From: Halomonas sp. DQ26W
Lineage (GTDB): Bacteria; Pseudomonadota; Gammaproteobacteria; Pseudomonadales; Halomonadaceae
Length of the DNA stretch: 64,000 bases
Assembly: GCF_003339685.1 (NCBI RefSeq)
Contig: NZ_QPKI01000020.1
Location: 1-64,000 of the forward strand
Reading direction: 5' to 3'
The notes under the pieces are model-generated. The model was not told where the DNA came from. It did not search any database and saw only the letters and a program-made list of their open reading frames with translations. Of this stretch, positions 45,842 through 54,529 are shown piece after piece. The position numbers and the translations under genes were made by a program. Every line of letters starts with the position of its first letter. Position 1 is the first letter of the stretch.

Positions 45842-45903
45842 CTGTGTGATCCCTTCAAGGAAGGACCAAGGGGAAGAAAAGTGTCCTCCCCCAAGGATCA
45901 ATC

Positions 45904-47067
45904 TTAGCCCAGCAGAGACAGCACGTTCTGCGGAACCTGGTTGGCCTGGGCCAGCACGGAGGTACCGGCTTGCTGCAAAATCTGGCTACGGGTCATGTTG
46001 GCCACTTCAACCGCATAGTCGGCATCTTCGATGCGCGAACGAGCAGCGGTCAGGTTGGTCTCGTTGGTCTGCAGGTTCGTAATAGCAGACTCAAAACGGT
46101 TTTGGACAGCACCCAACTCGGAACGAAGACTGTCAACATTACTCAAAGCTTTGTCAAGAGCTGCAAGGGGGCCTTCCGTAGCGACTTTTGTGGCATCGTC
46201 GGTGAGATGAGTAACAGCTTCAGCATCATCTGCAACTGTCACTGTTAGCACAGCTGGATTGGCGCCGTCAGCATCAACAGCAGAAAGAGTAGCGGCGTAA
46301 AACTTGGTTTCTTCGCCAGCAGTTTCACTTTTTACAAACATATTGCCGTCAGAGTCTTTTACCAAAGTATTGGTATCAGCTCCGTCAGCGGGCGAGCCGG
46401 CCACGTCATAGGTTACAGTATCCGCAGCGAATTCCTTATCGCCATCCGCAGTACTTGGAGCAGTTGCAAATGAGTACTCCTCACCACCAACAGTAAGGGT
46501 GCTACCATCTGTAGTAGCGACATCTTCTGCTAGAACCTTGTTGACATTAAAATCAGCTAAACCAAGCGTGACGGAGTTAGTTGCAGAAAAATTAATATTA
46601 ATGCTCTGACCATCTTTTGCGCCTACCTGAATCGTCATGGATTCAGCGCCGTCTGCCAGCACATTAGTTCCGTTAAAGTCAGTTTCGCGAGAAATGCGAT
46701 CGATTTCTTCTAAACGTTGGCCGATTTCATCCTGAATCGAGTTCAAATCATCTTGAGAGTTGGTGCCGTTCTGAGCTTGTACAGTCAGCTCGCGTACACG
46801 TTGAAGGTTGTCGTTAACCTGGTTGAGGCCACCCTCAGCCGTCTGCGCCGCAGAAATACCGTCATTGGCGTTACGCTGCGCCTGACCCAGACCAGTGATC
46901 TGAGAAGACATGCGGTTGGCGATGGCCTGACCGGCCGCATCATCCTTGGCGCTGTTGATGCGCAGGCCGGATGAGAGACGCTCCATGGAGGTCTGCAGGG
47001 CGTTCTGGCTCTTCTGAAGATTGGACTGGCCAATCATGGAAGTAATGTTGGTATTGATCACGGACAT
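45904..47067 (-). CDS. fliC: Flagellin
   Basis: The filament subunit, 387 residues. D0/D1 at the N-terminus reads [41 protein letters not shown] and NANDGISAAQTAEGG; the C-terminus ends TSVLAQANQVPQNVLSLLG. Residues 175-300 form the variable, surface-exposed D2 part, acidic and rich in Asp, Ala and Thr, as expected for a halophile. The ATG at 47067 follows GAAGGAA and matches the family start; a frame open to 47304 is spurious. A sigma-28 promoter lies 110 bp upstream. This appears to be the only complete flagellin gene in the window. Confidence 0.97.
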   Translation of the reverse strand: MSVINTNITSMIGQSNLQKSQNALQTSMERLSSGLRINSAKDDAAGQAIANRMSSQITGLGQAQRNANDGISAAQTAEGGLNQVNDNLQRVRELTVQAQNGTNSQDDLNSIQDEIGQRLEEIDRISRETDFNGTNVLADGAESMTIQVGAKDGQSININFSATNSVTLGLADFNVNKVLAEDVATTDGSTLTVGGEEYSFATAPSTADGDKEFAADTVTYDVAGSPADGADTNTLVKDSDGNMFVKSETAGEETKFYAATLSAVDADGANPAVLTVTVADDAEAVTHLTDDATKVATEGPLAALDKALSNVDSLRSELGAVQNRFESAITNLQTNETNLTAARSRIEDADYAVEVANMTRSQILQQAGTSVLAQANQVPQNVLSLLG

Positions 47068-47176
47068 GTGATGTTCCTTCCTGTCGTTGAGGGCTCCATT
47101 GGCGGGCCCGCTGATCTTGATCGTGCGTTCCTGTCTACCGGACCCGCCGCAACGGCGCCGTTGGCCGTTACCCTGA

Positions 47177-47203
47177 TTAACGGCCGCTTTCGGAAGGACT
47201 TTA
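47177..47203 (-). promoter_or_regulatory. Sigma-28 (FliA) promoter for fliC
   Basis: Minus strand TAAAGTCC, 11 bases, GCCGTTAA; 13 of 16 consensus positions. It gives a leader of roughly 100 bases before the flagellin start. Confidence 0.9.
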
Positions 47204-47284
47204 GGGAATGGGCGAAAAATTTTTCTTCGGATGTTGACAGACGAGCCGGCAAAAGCGCCTGCAGGCGGGGAGATCGGCGCTCTG

Positions 47285-47431
47285 CGCCACCGAGATGCCG
47301 TCATTGGCGTTGTGTGCCGCCTGATTGAGCCCGTTGATCTGGGCGGTCATGCGGTTGGCGATGGCCTGGCCGGCCGGATCGTCGCGGGCACTATTGATAC
47401 GCAGGCCCGACGACAGGTGCTGCATAGCCAT
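47285..47431 (-). pseudogene. Relic of a third flagellin
   Basis: About 50 codons match flagellin residues ~28-78: [20 protein letters not shown], then [30 protein letters not shown]. The sequence differs from both other flagellins (RDDPAGQ in place of KDDAAGQ), so it comes from a separate gene. It lacks the D0 start and everything after the D1 helix. Its 5' edge touches the terminal module of the repeat array at 47436. Confidence 0.8.
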
Positions 47432-47435
47432 TCCT

Positions 47436-47705
47436 GATTACGACTCAGCAGGCGCCTGGTGGAGGCCGCAGGCCTCCCGGCGGTGTTGCCGGTATTCGCG
47501 ACGACAACCAACCTTTCAGCCTCCGCCGAGGCGCCTATCGGCGCCAGTCGCGATGGGGACCAGCGCTCCAACAGCGGCTCTCTCCACCAACGTTGCCACG
47601 CCGCTGTCGGAACAGCTTCAGCTCACGACTGGAGGCCGCCGGCCTCCCGGCGGTGTTGCCGACGCCAATGATCACCGCCAACGCGGCGGCCTCCACCAAG
47701 TGTCG
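47436..47705. repeat. Second copy of the 175-bp repeats
   Basis: Two units with the GGAGGCC/GGCCTCC palindrome near 47461 and 47630 (168 bp apart), in the same orientation as the array at 1-1047. The left end (47436-47465), read on the minus strand, repeats the right-end module of the first array: GGCCTCCACCAGGCGCCTGC, then TGAGTC and, after a short variable stretch, ATCAGGAATGG. The array stands between the flagellin relic and the hipBA promoter; no gene is seen here. Confidence 0.88.
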
Positions 47706-47740
47706 TCACGCTTGGCCTTCCCCTCAATTAAAGACATCAC

Positions 47741-47788
47741 AATATCCTTTATAGTCCAATTCTTGCTATAATGGTTAGCATAATATCC
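47741..47788 (+). promoter_or_regulatory. hipBA promoter with repeated AATATCC half-sites
   Basis: A perfect TATAAT lies at 47767-47772 and is bracketed by direct repeats of AATATCC at 47741-47747 and 47782-47788. These resemble the TATCC half-sites bound by HipB-type antitoxins, suggesting autoregulation. The -35 element is weak. Confidence 0.55.
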
Positions 47789-47804
47789 ATTGAAGAATTC
47801 ATGC

Positions 47805-48083
47805 ATGCGCCTCTCCCTTCTCACCGCCAGCGATGTCCAGCACGACCTGGCCAAGACCATTCGTCGTCGACGGCGCGAGCTGAAGCTTTCACGCGACGCC
47901 TTGGCCGAGCGCAGCGGGGTGCCGGCACCGACGATCAAGCGGTTCGAGACCACCGGGCAGATTTCGCTGCGCCAGTTCCTGCTGCTGTGGCAGAGCGTGG
48001 ACCGGCTGGAGCGCGTGGCGGCGCTGGCAGTTCCGCAGCCGAGCACACCGCAGAGCATCGAAGAGGTGCTGCGCGATGACTGA
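47805..48083 (+). CDS. hipB: HipB-type antitoxin
   Basis: A 92-residue Xre-family protein with a helix-turn-helix at about 16-70 (TIRRRRRELKLSRDALAERSGVPAPTIKRFE). It overlaps the hipA start by 8 bp, the usual antitoxin-first order. It should neutralise HipA and repress the operon. I use the ATG at 47805; a TTG five codons earlier is open too. Confidence 0.85.
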   Translation: MRLSLLTASDVQHDLAKTIRRRRRELKLSRDALAERSGVPAPTIKRFETTGQISLRQFLLLWQSVDRLERVAALAVPQPSTPQSIEEVLRDD

Positions 48084-49362
48084 CTTCGTTCCCGTTCGGC
48101 AACTGGAGGTGCTGCGCCGTTTCAGCGACGGCCGGCAGACACGCGTCGGCCGGCTGGCACAGAATCGCCAGGGTGTGTTCTTCCAGTATGACGCAGCCTA
48201 TTGCCGTGGGTTTCACAACCTGTCGCCGTTTCAGCTGCCATTCGACACGCGGTTGCATGCCGCACCGCCAACCCCTCACAAGGGACTTCATGGTCTGTTC
48301 GCCGACTCGCTGCCGGATGGCTGGGGGATGATGCTGATGGATCGCCTTTTTCGTCAGCACGGCATCTCGCCTCATGACCTTACGCCCATGGACCGCCTGG
48401 CTTTCGTTGGCGATCATGGCATGGGAGCCTTGAGCTATCGCCCGGTATCTGACCTGGTCGCTTCCAGTGAGCCCGCCCCCGGGAGCAGCCTGGGCGAGCT
48501 GGGAGAACAAGCCCGCCGGCTCTTCGAAGGCCAGACCGATACCGTACTCGCCTCCCTGGCCCAGGCCGGTAGTTCGGGTGGGGCCCGCCCCAAGGTACAG
48601 GTGTATCTTTCGCCAGGTGACAGCGAGCAGGCCAGCACCAGTCCACGCGAAGGGCTAGAGCCTTGGCTGGTCAAATTCACCTCGGGTACGCTGGCATTGG
48701 GGCATGAGGAGGGGCTGTGCGAGGCAGCCTACCTGACCCTTGCCCATCGTGCCGGCATCGATACGCCCGACTGGAAACTGATTACACCGCCCGAGGGCTC
48801 CCCGGCACTTGCCTGGCTGGCGCTGCGCCGCTTCGACTGCAGCGCGCAGGGGCGTTACCACATGAGCAGCGCCTGCGGGTTATTGGACGCCGATTTTCGC
48901 TTTCCATCATTGGATTACGAAGACTTGATCAAGGCCGGCCAGGTCCTCTGTGGCAGCCCTGCCGTCGGGAGAGCGCTGTTTCGTCGTGCCCTGCTCAATC
49001 TCTTCGCCTGCAACCAAGACGATCACAGCAAGAACTGGGCCTTTCTTCTCGATGACGAAGGCCAATGGCGCCTTGCTCCCGCCTTTGACCTCACCTTCAG
49101 CCCCAGTCCTTATGGTGAACACGCCACAGCGTTCAAGGGACACGGCAAGCAGCCGCCACTCAAGGCAGTACAGTTCCTGGCCGATCAGGCCGGCTTCACT
49201 CGCTGGAGCGAAGCAAGGCAGGCGATAGAAGACATCGTGACGGCGATAAGCGGCTGGGATGGCGTGGCGAAAACGCTTGGCGTCAGCATCCGAACACGCC
49301 GGGAAATACAGCGGCGGCTGAACGTCATTCAGAAGGAAAACCGCCCACTATGGGGCGGCTGA
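48076..49362 (+). CDS. hipA: HipA-type Ser/Thr kinase toxin
   Basis: A 428-residue kinase of the HipA family. In E. coli HipA phosphorylates glutamyl-tRNA synthetase and causes dormancy; targets of other members vary. The sequence has the N-terminal HipA domain (SPFQLPFDTRLHA, LHGLFADSLPDGWG), a Gly-rich loop GSSGGARPK near 175, the catalytic NQDDHSKNWAF near 315 and the metal-binding APAFDLTFS near 338. All look intact. Coupled to hipB. Confidence 0.92.
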   Translation: MTDFVPVRQLEVLRRFSDGRQTRVGRLAQNRQGVFFQYDAAYCRGFHNLSPFQLPFDTRLHAAPPTPHKGLHGLFADSLPDGWGMMLMDRLFRQHGISPHDLTPMDRLAFVGDHGMGALSYRPVSDLVASSEPAPGSSLGELGEQARRLFEGQTDTVLASLAQAGSSGGARPKVQVYLSPGDSEQASTSPREGLEPWLVKFTSGTLALGHEEGLCEAAYLTLAHRAGIDTPDWKLITPPEGSPALAWLALRRFDCSAQGRYHMSSACGLLDADFRFPSLDYEDLIKAGQVLCGSPAVGRALFRRALLNLFACNQDDHSKNWAFLLDDEGQWRLAPAFDLTFSPSPYGEHATAFKGHGKQPPLKAVQFLADQAGFTRWSEARQAIEDIVTAISGWDGVAKTLGVSIRTRREIQRRLNVIQKENRPLWGG

Positions 49363-49412
49363 ACGATCGGCTCGCGGGATCGCCCGAAAGGGCTAGCGCT
49401 TTAGGCTTGGGC

Positions 49413-49440
49413 GCTGCGCCGTTTCAGCGACGGCCGCCAG
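49413..49440 (+). repeat. Short copy of the hipA 5' end after hipA
   Basis: Twenty-eight bases match 48111-48138 inside hipA with one difference. They would encode LRRFSDGRQ, residues 12-20 of HipA. It looks like a relic of a duplicated hipA. The rest of 49363-49454 has no gene. Confidence 0.7.
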
Positions 49441-49454
49441 CTGTCTCCCCTGCA

Positions 49455-49817
49455 TCAGGCCGCAGATTCCGCCATCAGGCTTTCATAAGGGATGTGCAGG
49501 CCATCATGTAGCCGCTTGATCATGCGAAGGCTGAGCTTGCGCTTGCGGTTGAGCACCTCGGAGACTCGCCCGCTCGAGCCGATGTAGGGTTCAAGATCGC
49601 GCTGTGTCAGCCCCTGCTGCTCCATGCGAAATTTGATCGCCTCGATGGGATCGGACGGCCCGATGGGGTAATGCGCATCTTCGTACTTCTCGATCAGGAT
49701 AGAGAGCACTTCCAGCTCGTCCGCCTCCGGCGTACCGTCTTCAGCCCCCCATAGGGCTTCCATACGGACAAAAGCACGCTCGAGGTCCGCTTCGGTGTGA
49801 ATAGGCTGTATGTTCAT
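49455..49817 (-). CDS. higA: HigA-type antitoxin
   Basis: A 120-residue antitoxin with an N-terminal region (TEADLERAFVRMEALWGAEDGTPEADELEVLSILIEKYED pattern) and a C-terminal Xre helix-turn-helix (FRMEQQGLTQRDLEPYIGSSGRVSEVLNRKRKLSLRMIKRL). This is the HigA arrangement in which the toxin gene comes first. It overlaps higB by ATGA. It should bind HigB and the twin palindromes at 50116-50157. Confidence 0.9.
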   Translation of the reverse strand: MNIQPIHTEADLERAFVRMEALWGAEDGTPEADELEVLSILIEKYEDAHYPIGPSDPIEAIKFRMEQQGLTQRDLEPYIGSSGRVSEVLNRKRKLSLRMIKRLHDGLHIPYESLMAESAA

Positions 49818-50110
49818 ATCGTCGCTGCATCCACTTGATCGTACTGGGCATGAGTGCCAACGAAACGTATCCAGGCAATTTGCTGCGCATAGCGTATTGC
49901 TACGATAACCCGGTACTTGTTTCCTCCGACATTGAATACGACTCGACCACCCTTGAGGATACTGGCCGTGCGAATATCCGCTTTCAGCGCTTGCGGCGTT
50001 GCCCAGGATGCCCTCAGCATCATGTTGTACCACTCGGTGAGAGGCGTTTCGGCATCTGCGTGATTCTGCTGCCAAAACTGACGCAACGTCCTTTTTGCGA
50101 TAACCCTCAT
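49814..50110 (-). CDS. higB: HigB-type mRNA interferase toxin
   Basis: A 98-residue RelE-fold toxin of the HigB family, which cuts mRNA on the ribosome. It begins MRVIAKRTLRQFWQQN and shows the conserved blocks ADIRTASILKGGRVVFNVGGNKYRVIV and IRFVGTHAQYDQVDA, where the family's His and Tyr/Asp active residues lie. The ATG at 50110 fits the family; a frame open to 50161 is not conserved. Confidence 0.92.
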   Translation of the reverse strand: MRVIAKRTLRQFWQQNHADAETPLTEWYNMMLRASWATPQALKADIRTASILKGGRVVFNVGGNKYRVIVAIRYAQQIAWIRFVGTHAQYDQVDAATI

Positions 50111-50115
50111 GCAAC

Positions 50116-50157
50116 CTCCCTTTTTGGGAGAAAATTTAGCACCTCCCATTATGGGAG
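50116..50157. promoter_or_regulatory. Twin palindromic operators of higBA
   Basis: Two palindromes share CTCCC-N5-GGGAG: at 50116-50130 and 50143-50157, with centres 27 bp apart. The second is a fuller palindrome (CTCCCAT-T-ATGGGAG). They lie directly before the higB start. Confidence 0.8.
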
Positions 50158-50189
50158 TCAAGGGCAGTCAATGCTCAGGCGCCCCCCCC

Positions 50190-51563
50190 TCACTCCCGCC
50201 CAAGCTGGGCATTCATCATGTCGAACTGCTCGGTAAGATACGAGCTGGTCTGGTTCATCTGCGCAATCATGCTGTCGAGCTGGCCGAACTGGGTGCGGTA
50301 GCGCTCGATGGTGGTGTTGATACCTTGCTCCATGCGGCCATAACGGTCGACCAGGCTTTCGATGCGGTTCTCGGCACCTCTGATCGAGTTCTCGACCACC
50401 CCGTTGCTGCTCATCAGCTGCCCCAGGGTCTCGTTGAGCTGGTTTGCCATGCCGGGCGTTTCACCTTTACCGGCGAAGAATTCACCCAGCGCATCCATGT
50501 CTTCGCCGATCACCAGGTTGAGCCGGTCCTCGTCCAGCGCCAGGCTGCCATCGAGCTGCAGCGAGATACCCACATCCGCCAGCATGGCGAGCGCCCCCTC
50601 TTCGCCGCCGCCCTGGGCCACACCACCGGCCAGGTCGGCGCGCAGCCGCGACTCCACAGTTCGTAGGGCGCTGTCGCCTAGCAGCTCCCCGGCCTGCCCC
50701 GTTTCGCTGTCGAAGGCGGTCAGCTCGCCGGTGGTGCCCTTGAAGCTGTTGTAGGCCGTGACGAAGCCAGCCACCGCCTCACGCACCGCACGGGTGTCGC
50801 GCTCCACGTTGACGGTGCTGCTGCCCTCCTGCGTCAGGCGCAGGGTGACGTCCTGGATCGCGCCCTCTACCTGGTTGGAAGCGCTGATGATGGGGATGCC
50901 GTTGACCTCGAGGGAGGCATCCTGGCCGGCCTGGGCAATTTCTTGATCCGTCAATGCCACGTCAGGGGCCACAATATCCGCGAAACCCACAACCGTAATC
51001 GACGCTTGCTCGCCGGTCTCATCCGACATCAGTGCCAGGCGATAGCCCTCGCCGTCGTTGACCACGGAAGCGGTAACCGCCGCTTCGGGGTCGGCATTGA
51101 TAGCGTCGCGGACATCCTCCAGCGTACTGCCGGCGGCAATGGTCACGCCGCGATTCAGCTCGTTATTGCCGAACTCGAGGGTCAACGTCTGTTCGCTGTC
51201 GGTCAGCTCGGTTTCCAGGGTGTCGACCCGCTGGGTGGCCAGGCTGCCCGCCGTGGCCAATGCGTTGATGGTGACATCGTAGCGCCCCGGGGAGGCGTCG
51301 GAGCCGGCGGCGGCCTGTAACGCCTCGCCGCTGACCTCGGCAGAGAGACTCTGAAAGAGGGAGGGATCGTCCAGGGCATTCACCGCAGCCTGGAAGCCAG
51401 AGAGTGCACCCTGCAATTCACCGTAGGCCGAGAGCTGCACCTGCTGCGACTCGATCTGTCGTTCGATGGGTTCGAGTTTGCCGCGTTCGGCGTCGTTGAG
51501 CTGGTCCAGTAGACCGTTGAGGTCCAGGCCGGAGCCAATGCCGAGGGAGGAGATGCTGGCCAT
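50190..51563 (-). CDS. fliD2: Filament cap protein FliD (copy 2)
   Basis: A 457-residue FliD with the start ASISSLGIGSGLDLNGLLDQLND and the end RYRTQFGQLDSMIAQMNQTSSYLTEQFDMMNAQLG, nearly the same as in copy 1. The middle, which forms the cap surface, is different and strongly acidic. It stands alone, with no fliS or fliT beside it, but has its own sigma-28 promoter 74 bp upstream. It may cap a filament of another flagellin; the lost or broken flagellins nearby are candidate past partners. Confidence 0.94.
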   Translation of the reverse strand: MASISSLGIGSGLDLNGLLDQLNDAERGKLEPIERQIESQQVQLSAYGELQGALSGFQAAVNALDDPSLFQSLSAEVSGEALQAAAGSDASPGRYDVTINALATAGSLATQRVDTLETELTDSEQTLTLEFGNNELNRGVTIAAGSTLEDVRDAINADPEAAVTASVVNDGEGYRLALMSDETGEQASITVVGFADIVAPDVALTDQEIAQAGQDASLEVNGIPIISASNQVEGAIQDVTLRLTQEGSSTVNVERDTRAVREAVAGFVTAYNSFKGTTGELTAFDSETGQAGELLGDSALRTVESRLRADLAGGVAQGGGEEGALAMLADVGISLQLDGSLALDEDRLNLVIGEDMDALGEFFAGKGETPGMANQLNETLGQLMSSNGVVENSIRGAENRIESLVDRYGRMEQGINTTIERYRTQFGQLDSMIAQMNQTSSYLTEQFDMMNAQLGRE

Positions 51564-51637
51564 GAGAAACTGCCTTGCGCCGATGAATTCGGGTGCCGCG
51601 CATGAATTCCTAGCACAGCACCTTCCTTATTCACTTC

Positions 51638-51664
51638 ACATCGGCAACGGACAGAAAAACTTTA
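51638..51664 (-). promoter_or_regulatory. Sigma-28 (FliA) promoter for fliD2
   Basis: Minus strand TAAAGTTT (perfect -35), 11 bases, GCCGATGT. It overlaps the gap just before the stop of the upstream c-di-GMP gene. Confidence 0.92.
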
Positions 51665-51670
51665 GAGAGT

Positions 51671-54193
51671 TTACGCTTTCTCGGAAACTTCCCACTGGCG
51701 GGAAACGAGGTAACTGCTTGCAAAGCGCTGGGCGGAAACGGGCCTTCCCGTGAGAAAACCCTGGATCAGATCCATGTTGTGGCGTAACAGCGCATTCTGC
51801 TGAGCCTCGGTCTCCACCCCGACGGCGACCACCCTAAGCCCCAATTCCCTTGCCAAGCCACAGACGGCCGCAACGATGGCCGCACTTCCACGCTGTTCGC
51901 CATCGAGCCGCTGAATGAAGCGGCGGTCAATCTTCAACGTGGTCACCGGCAGGTCCTCCAGGTAGCTCAGCGACGCGTAACTGGTGCCAAAATCGTCGAT
52001 GGTGATTTCGCCGCCCAGGTCGCGCAACTGCTGCAGAATGGCGGCGGCCTGCAGCGGTTTTTCGAGCAGCGTGCTTTCAGACAGCTCGAAACCCACCAGG
52101 CCCGGCGGCAAGGCATGCTCGGCCAGGATAGCGGCGATCCTGCCGGGCAGGTCTTGCTGCCAGAATTGCCGGGGGGAAAGGTTGATGCTTACCGGCACTG
52201 GATTGGCAGACGCCTGGTGCCATTCGCTCAGCTGGGTGCAAACCATGCGCATCATGCGGTCACCCAGCGCCACGATAAGCCCGGCACGCTCGGCCAGCGG
52301 TATGACCTCGCCGGGGGGGATATTGCCCAGCACCGGGTGGTGCCAGCACATCAGGGCCTCGGCGCTGTGCAAGTGGCCACTCTCCCGTTCGAAGAGCGGT
52401 TGAAAGTGGACCTCCAGACCCTCGCCACTCTCGACGGCATAACGCAGCGCAGCCTCCAGTGCCCGCTGGCGGTCGTCCTGCATGTTCATTTCGGTGCGAT
52501 AGAGCCGGTAGGAGTTGCGCCCTTCCTGCTTGGCTCGGTACATGGCCACGTCGGCATCGTGGATCAGAGCCTCGGCGCTGGCGGCATCGTCCGGATAAAG
52601 GCTGATCCCCAGGCTGCAGCCGATGTTGAGCTCGTGACCATCGATGACGCACGGCTCGCTCACCGCCTCGACCAACCGGCGGGCGACACGGGTCACCTCC
52701 TCGACTTCTTCCAGGTCAGGCAACAGGATCAGGAACTCGTCGCCGCCCAGTCGAGCCAACGTATCGTCTTCCCTTAGCCGGCTCTGCAGCCGGTCGGCAA
52801 CCATGACCAGCAGTTCGTCGCCCACCGCATGGCCCAGGGTGTCGTTGATCTGCTTGAAATGGTCCAGGTCGACGAAGACCACCGCCAGCCGTGTCTGGTT
52901 GCGATGAGCATGGCGAATCGCCAATTGCAGCCGATCCTCCAGCAGACGCCGGTTGGGTAGCGCGGTCAGGGGATCATAGTAGGCCAGCTTGCGAATCTGT
53001 TCTTCATTTTCGCGGCTGCGGGTGATGTCGTTGAATAGTGCCGCGTAATGGGTCACTTCACCGCCCTCGCCGGTGATCGCCGTGATGGTCAGCAATTCGA
53101 GATAGAGTTCGCCATGCTTGCGCCGATTCCATATCTCGCCGCGCCAGAAGCCTTGACGTTGCAGCGCCTCCCACATCTGGTGGTAGAAGAGAGTGTCGTG
53201 GCGTCCCGACGCGAGTATCTGGGGGGTCTTGCCGATGGCTTCTTCGGCAGTGTATCCGGTCACGCGGGTGAAGGCAGGATTGACGAATTCGATGCGGTTG
53301 TTCGAGTCGGTGACGATGATGCCTTCGAGCGTGGATTCGATGACCCGCTCGGCCAGTTGCAGGTTTTCGCGGGAACTGGCGATGACACGGTCGCGCTGCT
53401 CCAGCGCATCACGAAGATCCTGCATATAGTACTGTTCGGCACCGGCCAGCATGTCGCGAAAGCCGATCAGGCCGATCACATTGTCGTCATCGTCCAGTAC
53501 CGCCAGGTGGCGAACCCGCTGTTCCAGCAGCGTGTCCCGGGCCGTGATCAGGGCCTCGTTATGGTAGACAGTAAGCAGTGGCCGGCTGGCCAGCTCGGTG
53601 ATCGGGGGGTTGCCCGGATAGTGCGCAACGAAGCGCACCATGTCGCGCTCGGTCAGGATACCCAGCCCCTGCTCGCTGCACTTCACCACGACGGCATCGC
53701 AGCTGGAATCGCACATGGAGCGGGCGGCCTCGGACAGCAACTGCGTACCCTGGAGCACCAGCGCTTGCTGACGCATGGCGGCGCGCACCTCGCGCAGACG
53801 CAGGTAGGGCTCGACACCCTGGTTCAGGGCGATGTCGGTCTGAGAGAGGATACCCCGCGGCTGGCCATCGCCATCGACCACGACGAAGTGGCGTCGCCCT
53901 TCGGTGCTGAAGCGCAGTGCGGCCTCGCTGATCGGCGTCTTGAGTGGCAAGCTTGCCACCGGCTGACTCATGATGTCGCCGATGGGGGTGCGCCCCGCCT
54001 CAGGATCGGCAAAATTGACCGCCAGGGCATCATGCTCGGTCCAGATGCCCTGCGCCTCCCCCCCCTTGGTCACCACGATCGAACTGCACTGACGTTCGGC
54101 CATGCGCTGAGCGGCAGTGCAGAGCAAGGTATCGGATTCGCAGGTCAGCAGACTGGTCTGCATGATGCATTCAACGGGAAGCTCGTGACTCAT
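51671..54193 (-). CDS. CBS-PAS-GGDEF-EAL signalling protein
   Basis: An 840-residue soluble protein. Residues 1-250 contain four CBS motifs in two pairs (SSIVVTKGGEAQGIWTEHD, HFVVVDGDGQPRGILSQTD, DAVVVKCSEQGLGILTERD, HLAVLDDDDNVIGLIGFRD), which bind adenosyl nucleotides. A PAS domain follows near 285-400, then GGDEF (about 410-575, intact ARLGGDEFLIL) and EAL (about 590-830). The EAL domain has EALMCW, keeps DDFGT and KIDRRF, but reads AVGVET where active enzymes have AEGVET and ELSES for ELTEN. Net output is probably synthesis. The ATG at 54193 follows GAGAGG. Confidence 0.88.
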   Translation of the reverse strand: MSHELPVECIMQTSLLTCESDTLLCTAAQRMAERQCSSIVVTKGGEAQGIWTEHDALAVNFADPEAGRTPIGDIMSQPVASLPLKTPISEAALRFSTEGRRHFVVVDGDGQPRGILSQTDIALNQGVEPYLRLREVRAAMRQQALVLQGTQLLSEAARSMCDSSCDAVVVKCSEQGLGILTERDMVRFVAHYPGNPPITELASRPLLTVYHNEALITARDTLLEQRVRHLAVLDDDDNVIGLIGFRDMLAGAEQYYMQDLRDALEQRDRVIASSRENLQLAERVIESTLEGIIVTDSNNRIEFVNPAFTRVTGYTAEEAIGKTPQILASGRHDTLFYHQMWEALQRQGFWRGEIWNRRKHGELYLELLTITAITGEGGEVTHYAALFNDITRSRENEEQIRKLAYYDPLTALPNRRLLEDRLQLAIRHAHRNQTRLAVVFVDLDHFKQINDTLGHAVGDELLVMVADRLQSRLREDDTLARLGGDEFLILLPDLEEVEEVTRVARRLVEAVSEPCVIDGHELNIGCSLGISLYPDDAASAEALIHDADVAMYRAKQEGRNSYRLYRTEMNMQDDRQRALEAALRYAVESGEGLEVHFQPLFERESGHLHSAEALMCWHHPVLGNIPPGEVIPLAERAGLIVALGDRMMRMVCTQLSEWHQASANPVPVSINLSPRQFWQQDLPGRIAAILAEHALPPGLVGFELSESTLLEKPLQAAAILQQLRDLGGEITIDDFGTSYASLSYLEDLPVTTLKIDRRFIQRLDGEQRGSAAIVAAVCGLARELGLRVVAVGVETEAQQNALLRHNMDLIQGFLTGRPVSAQRFASSYLVSRQWEVSEKA

Positions 54194-54281
54194 GACGCCT
54201 CTCTGAGGGGAAAAGGCTTGATACACCCTGATCTACAGGACGACAAGACAGGACTCAACAACAACCCTGTTTATTTCTCAG

Positions 54282-54296
54282 ACCATTTTCAATGGT
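54282..54296. promoter_or_regulatory. Palindrome upstream of the CBS-GGDEF-EAL gene
   Basis: ACCATT-TTC-AATGGT is a perfect 6-bp inverted repeat 88 bp before the start codon and may be an operator. Nothing else is recognisable in 54194-54529. Confidence 0.35.
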
Positions 54297-54529
54297 TTCG
54301 CATTACATGACTAGTTGCAATGATTGACCAGCCGTCAACGGGACAGCCTCACCGCAGCACATCGAATCTGTTTTCTTGGATCAAAATCACGCCATATCGA
54401 TGTTTTCATGAAGAATAACAATAGCATCGCATATCTTCACCTGGTCAACCGGCCGGGCTCGAGCATAGTCGCGCAGGCTGTCACACTCGCCCTCCCAAGA
54501 CCTCACGGAACGATCGGTAGCATTGTTGC

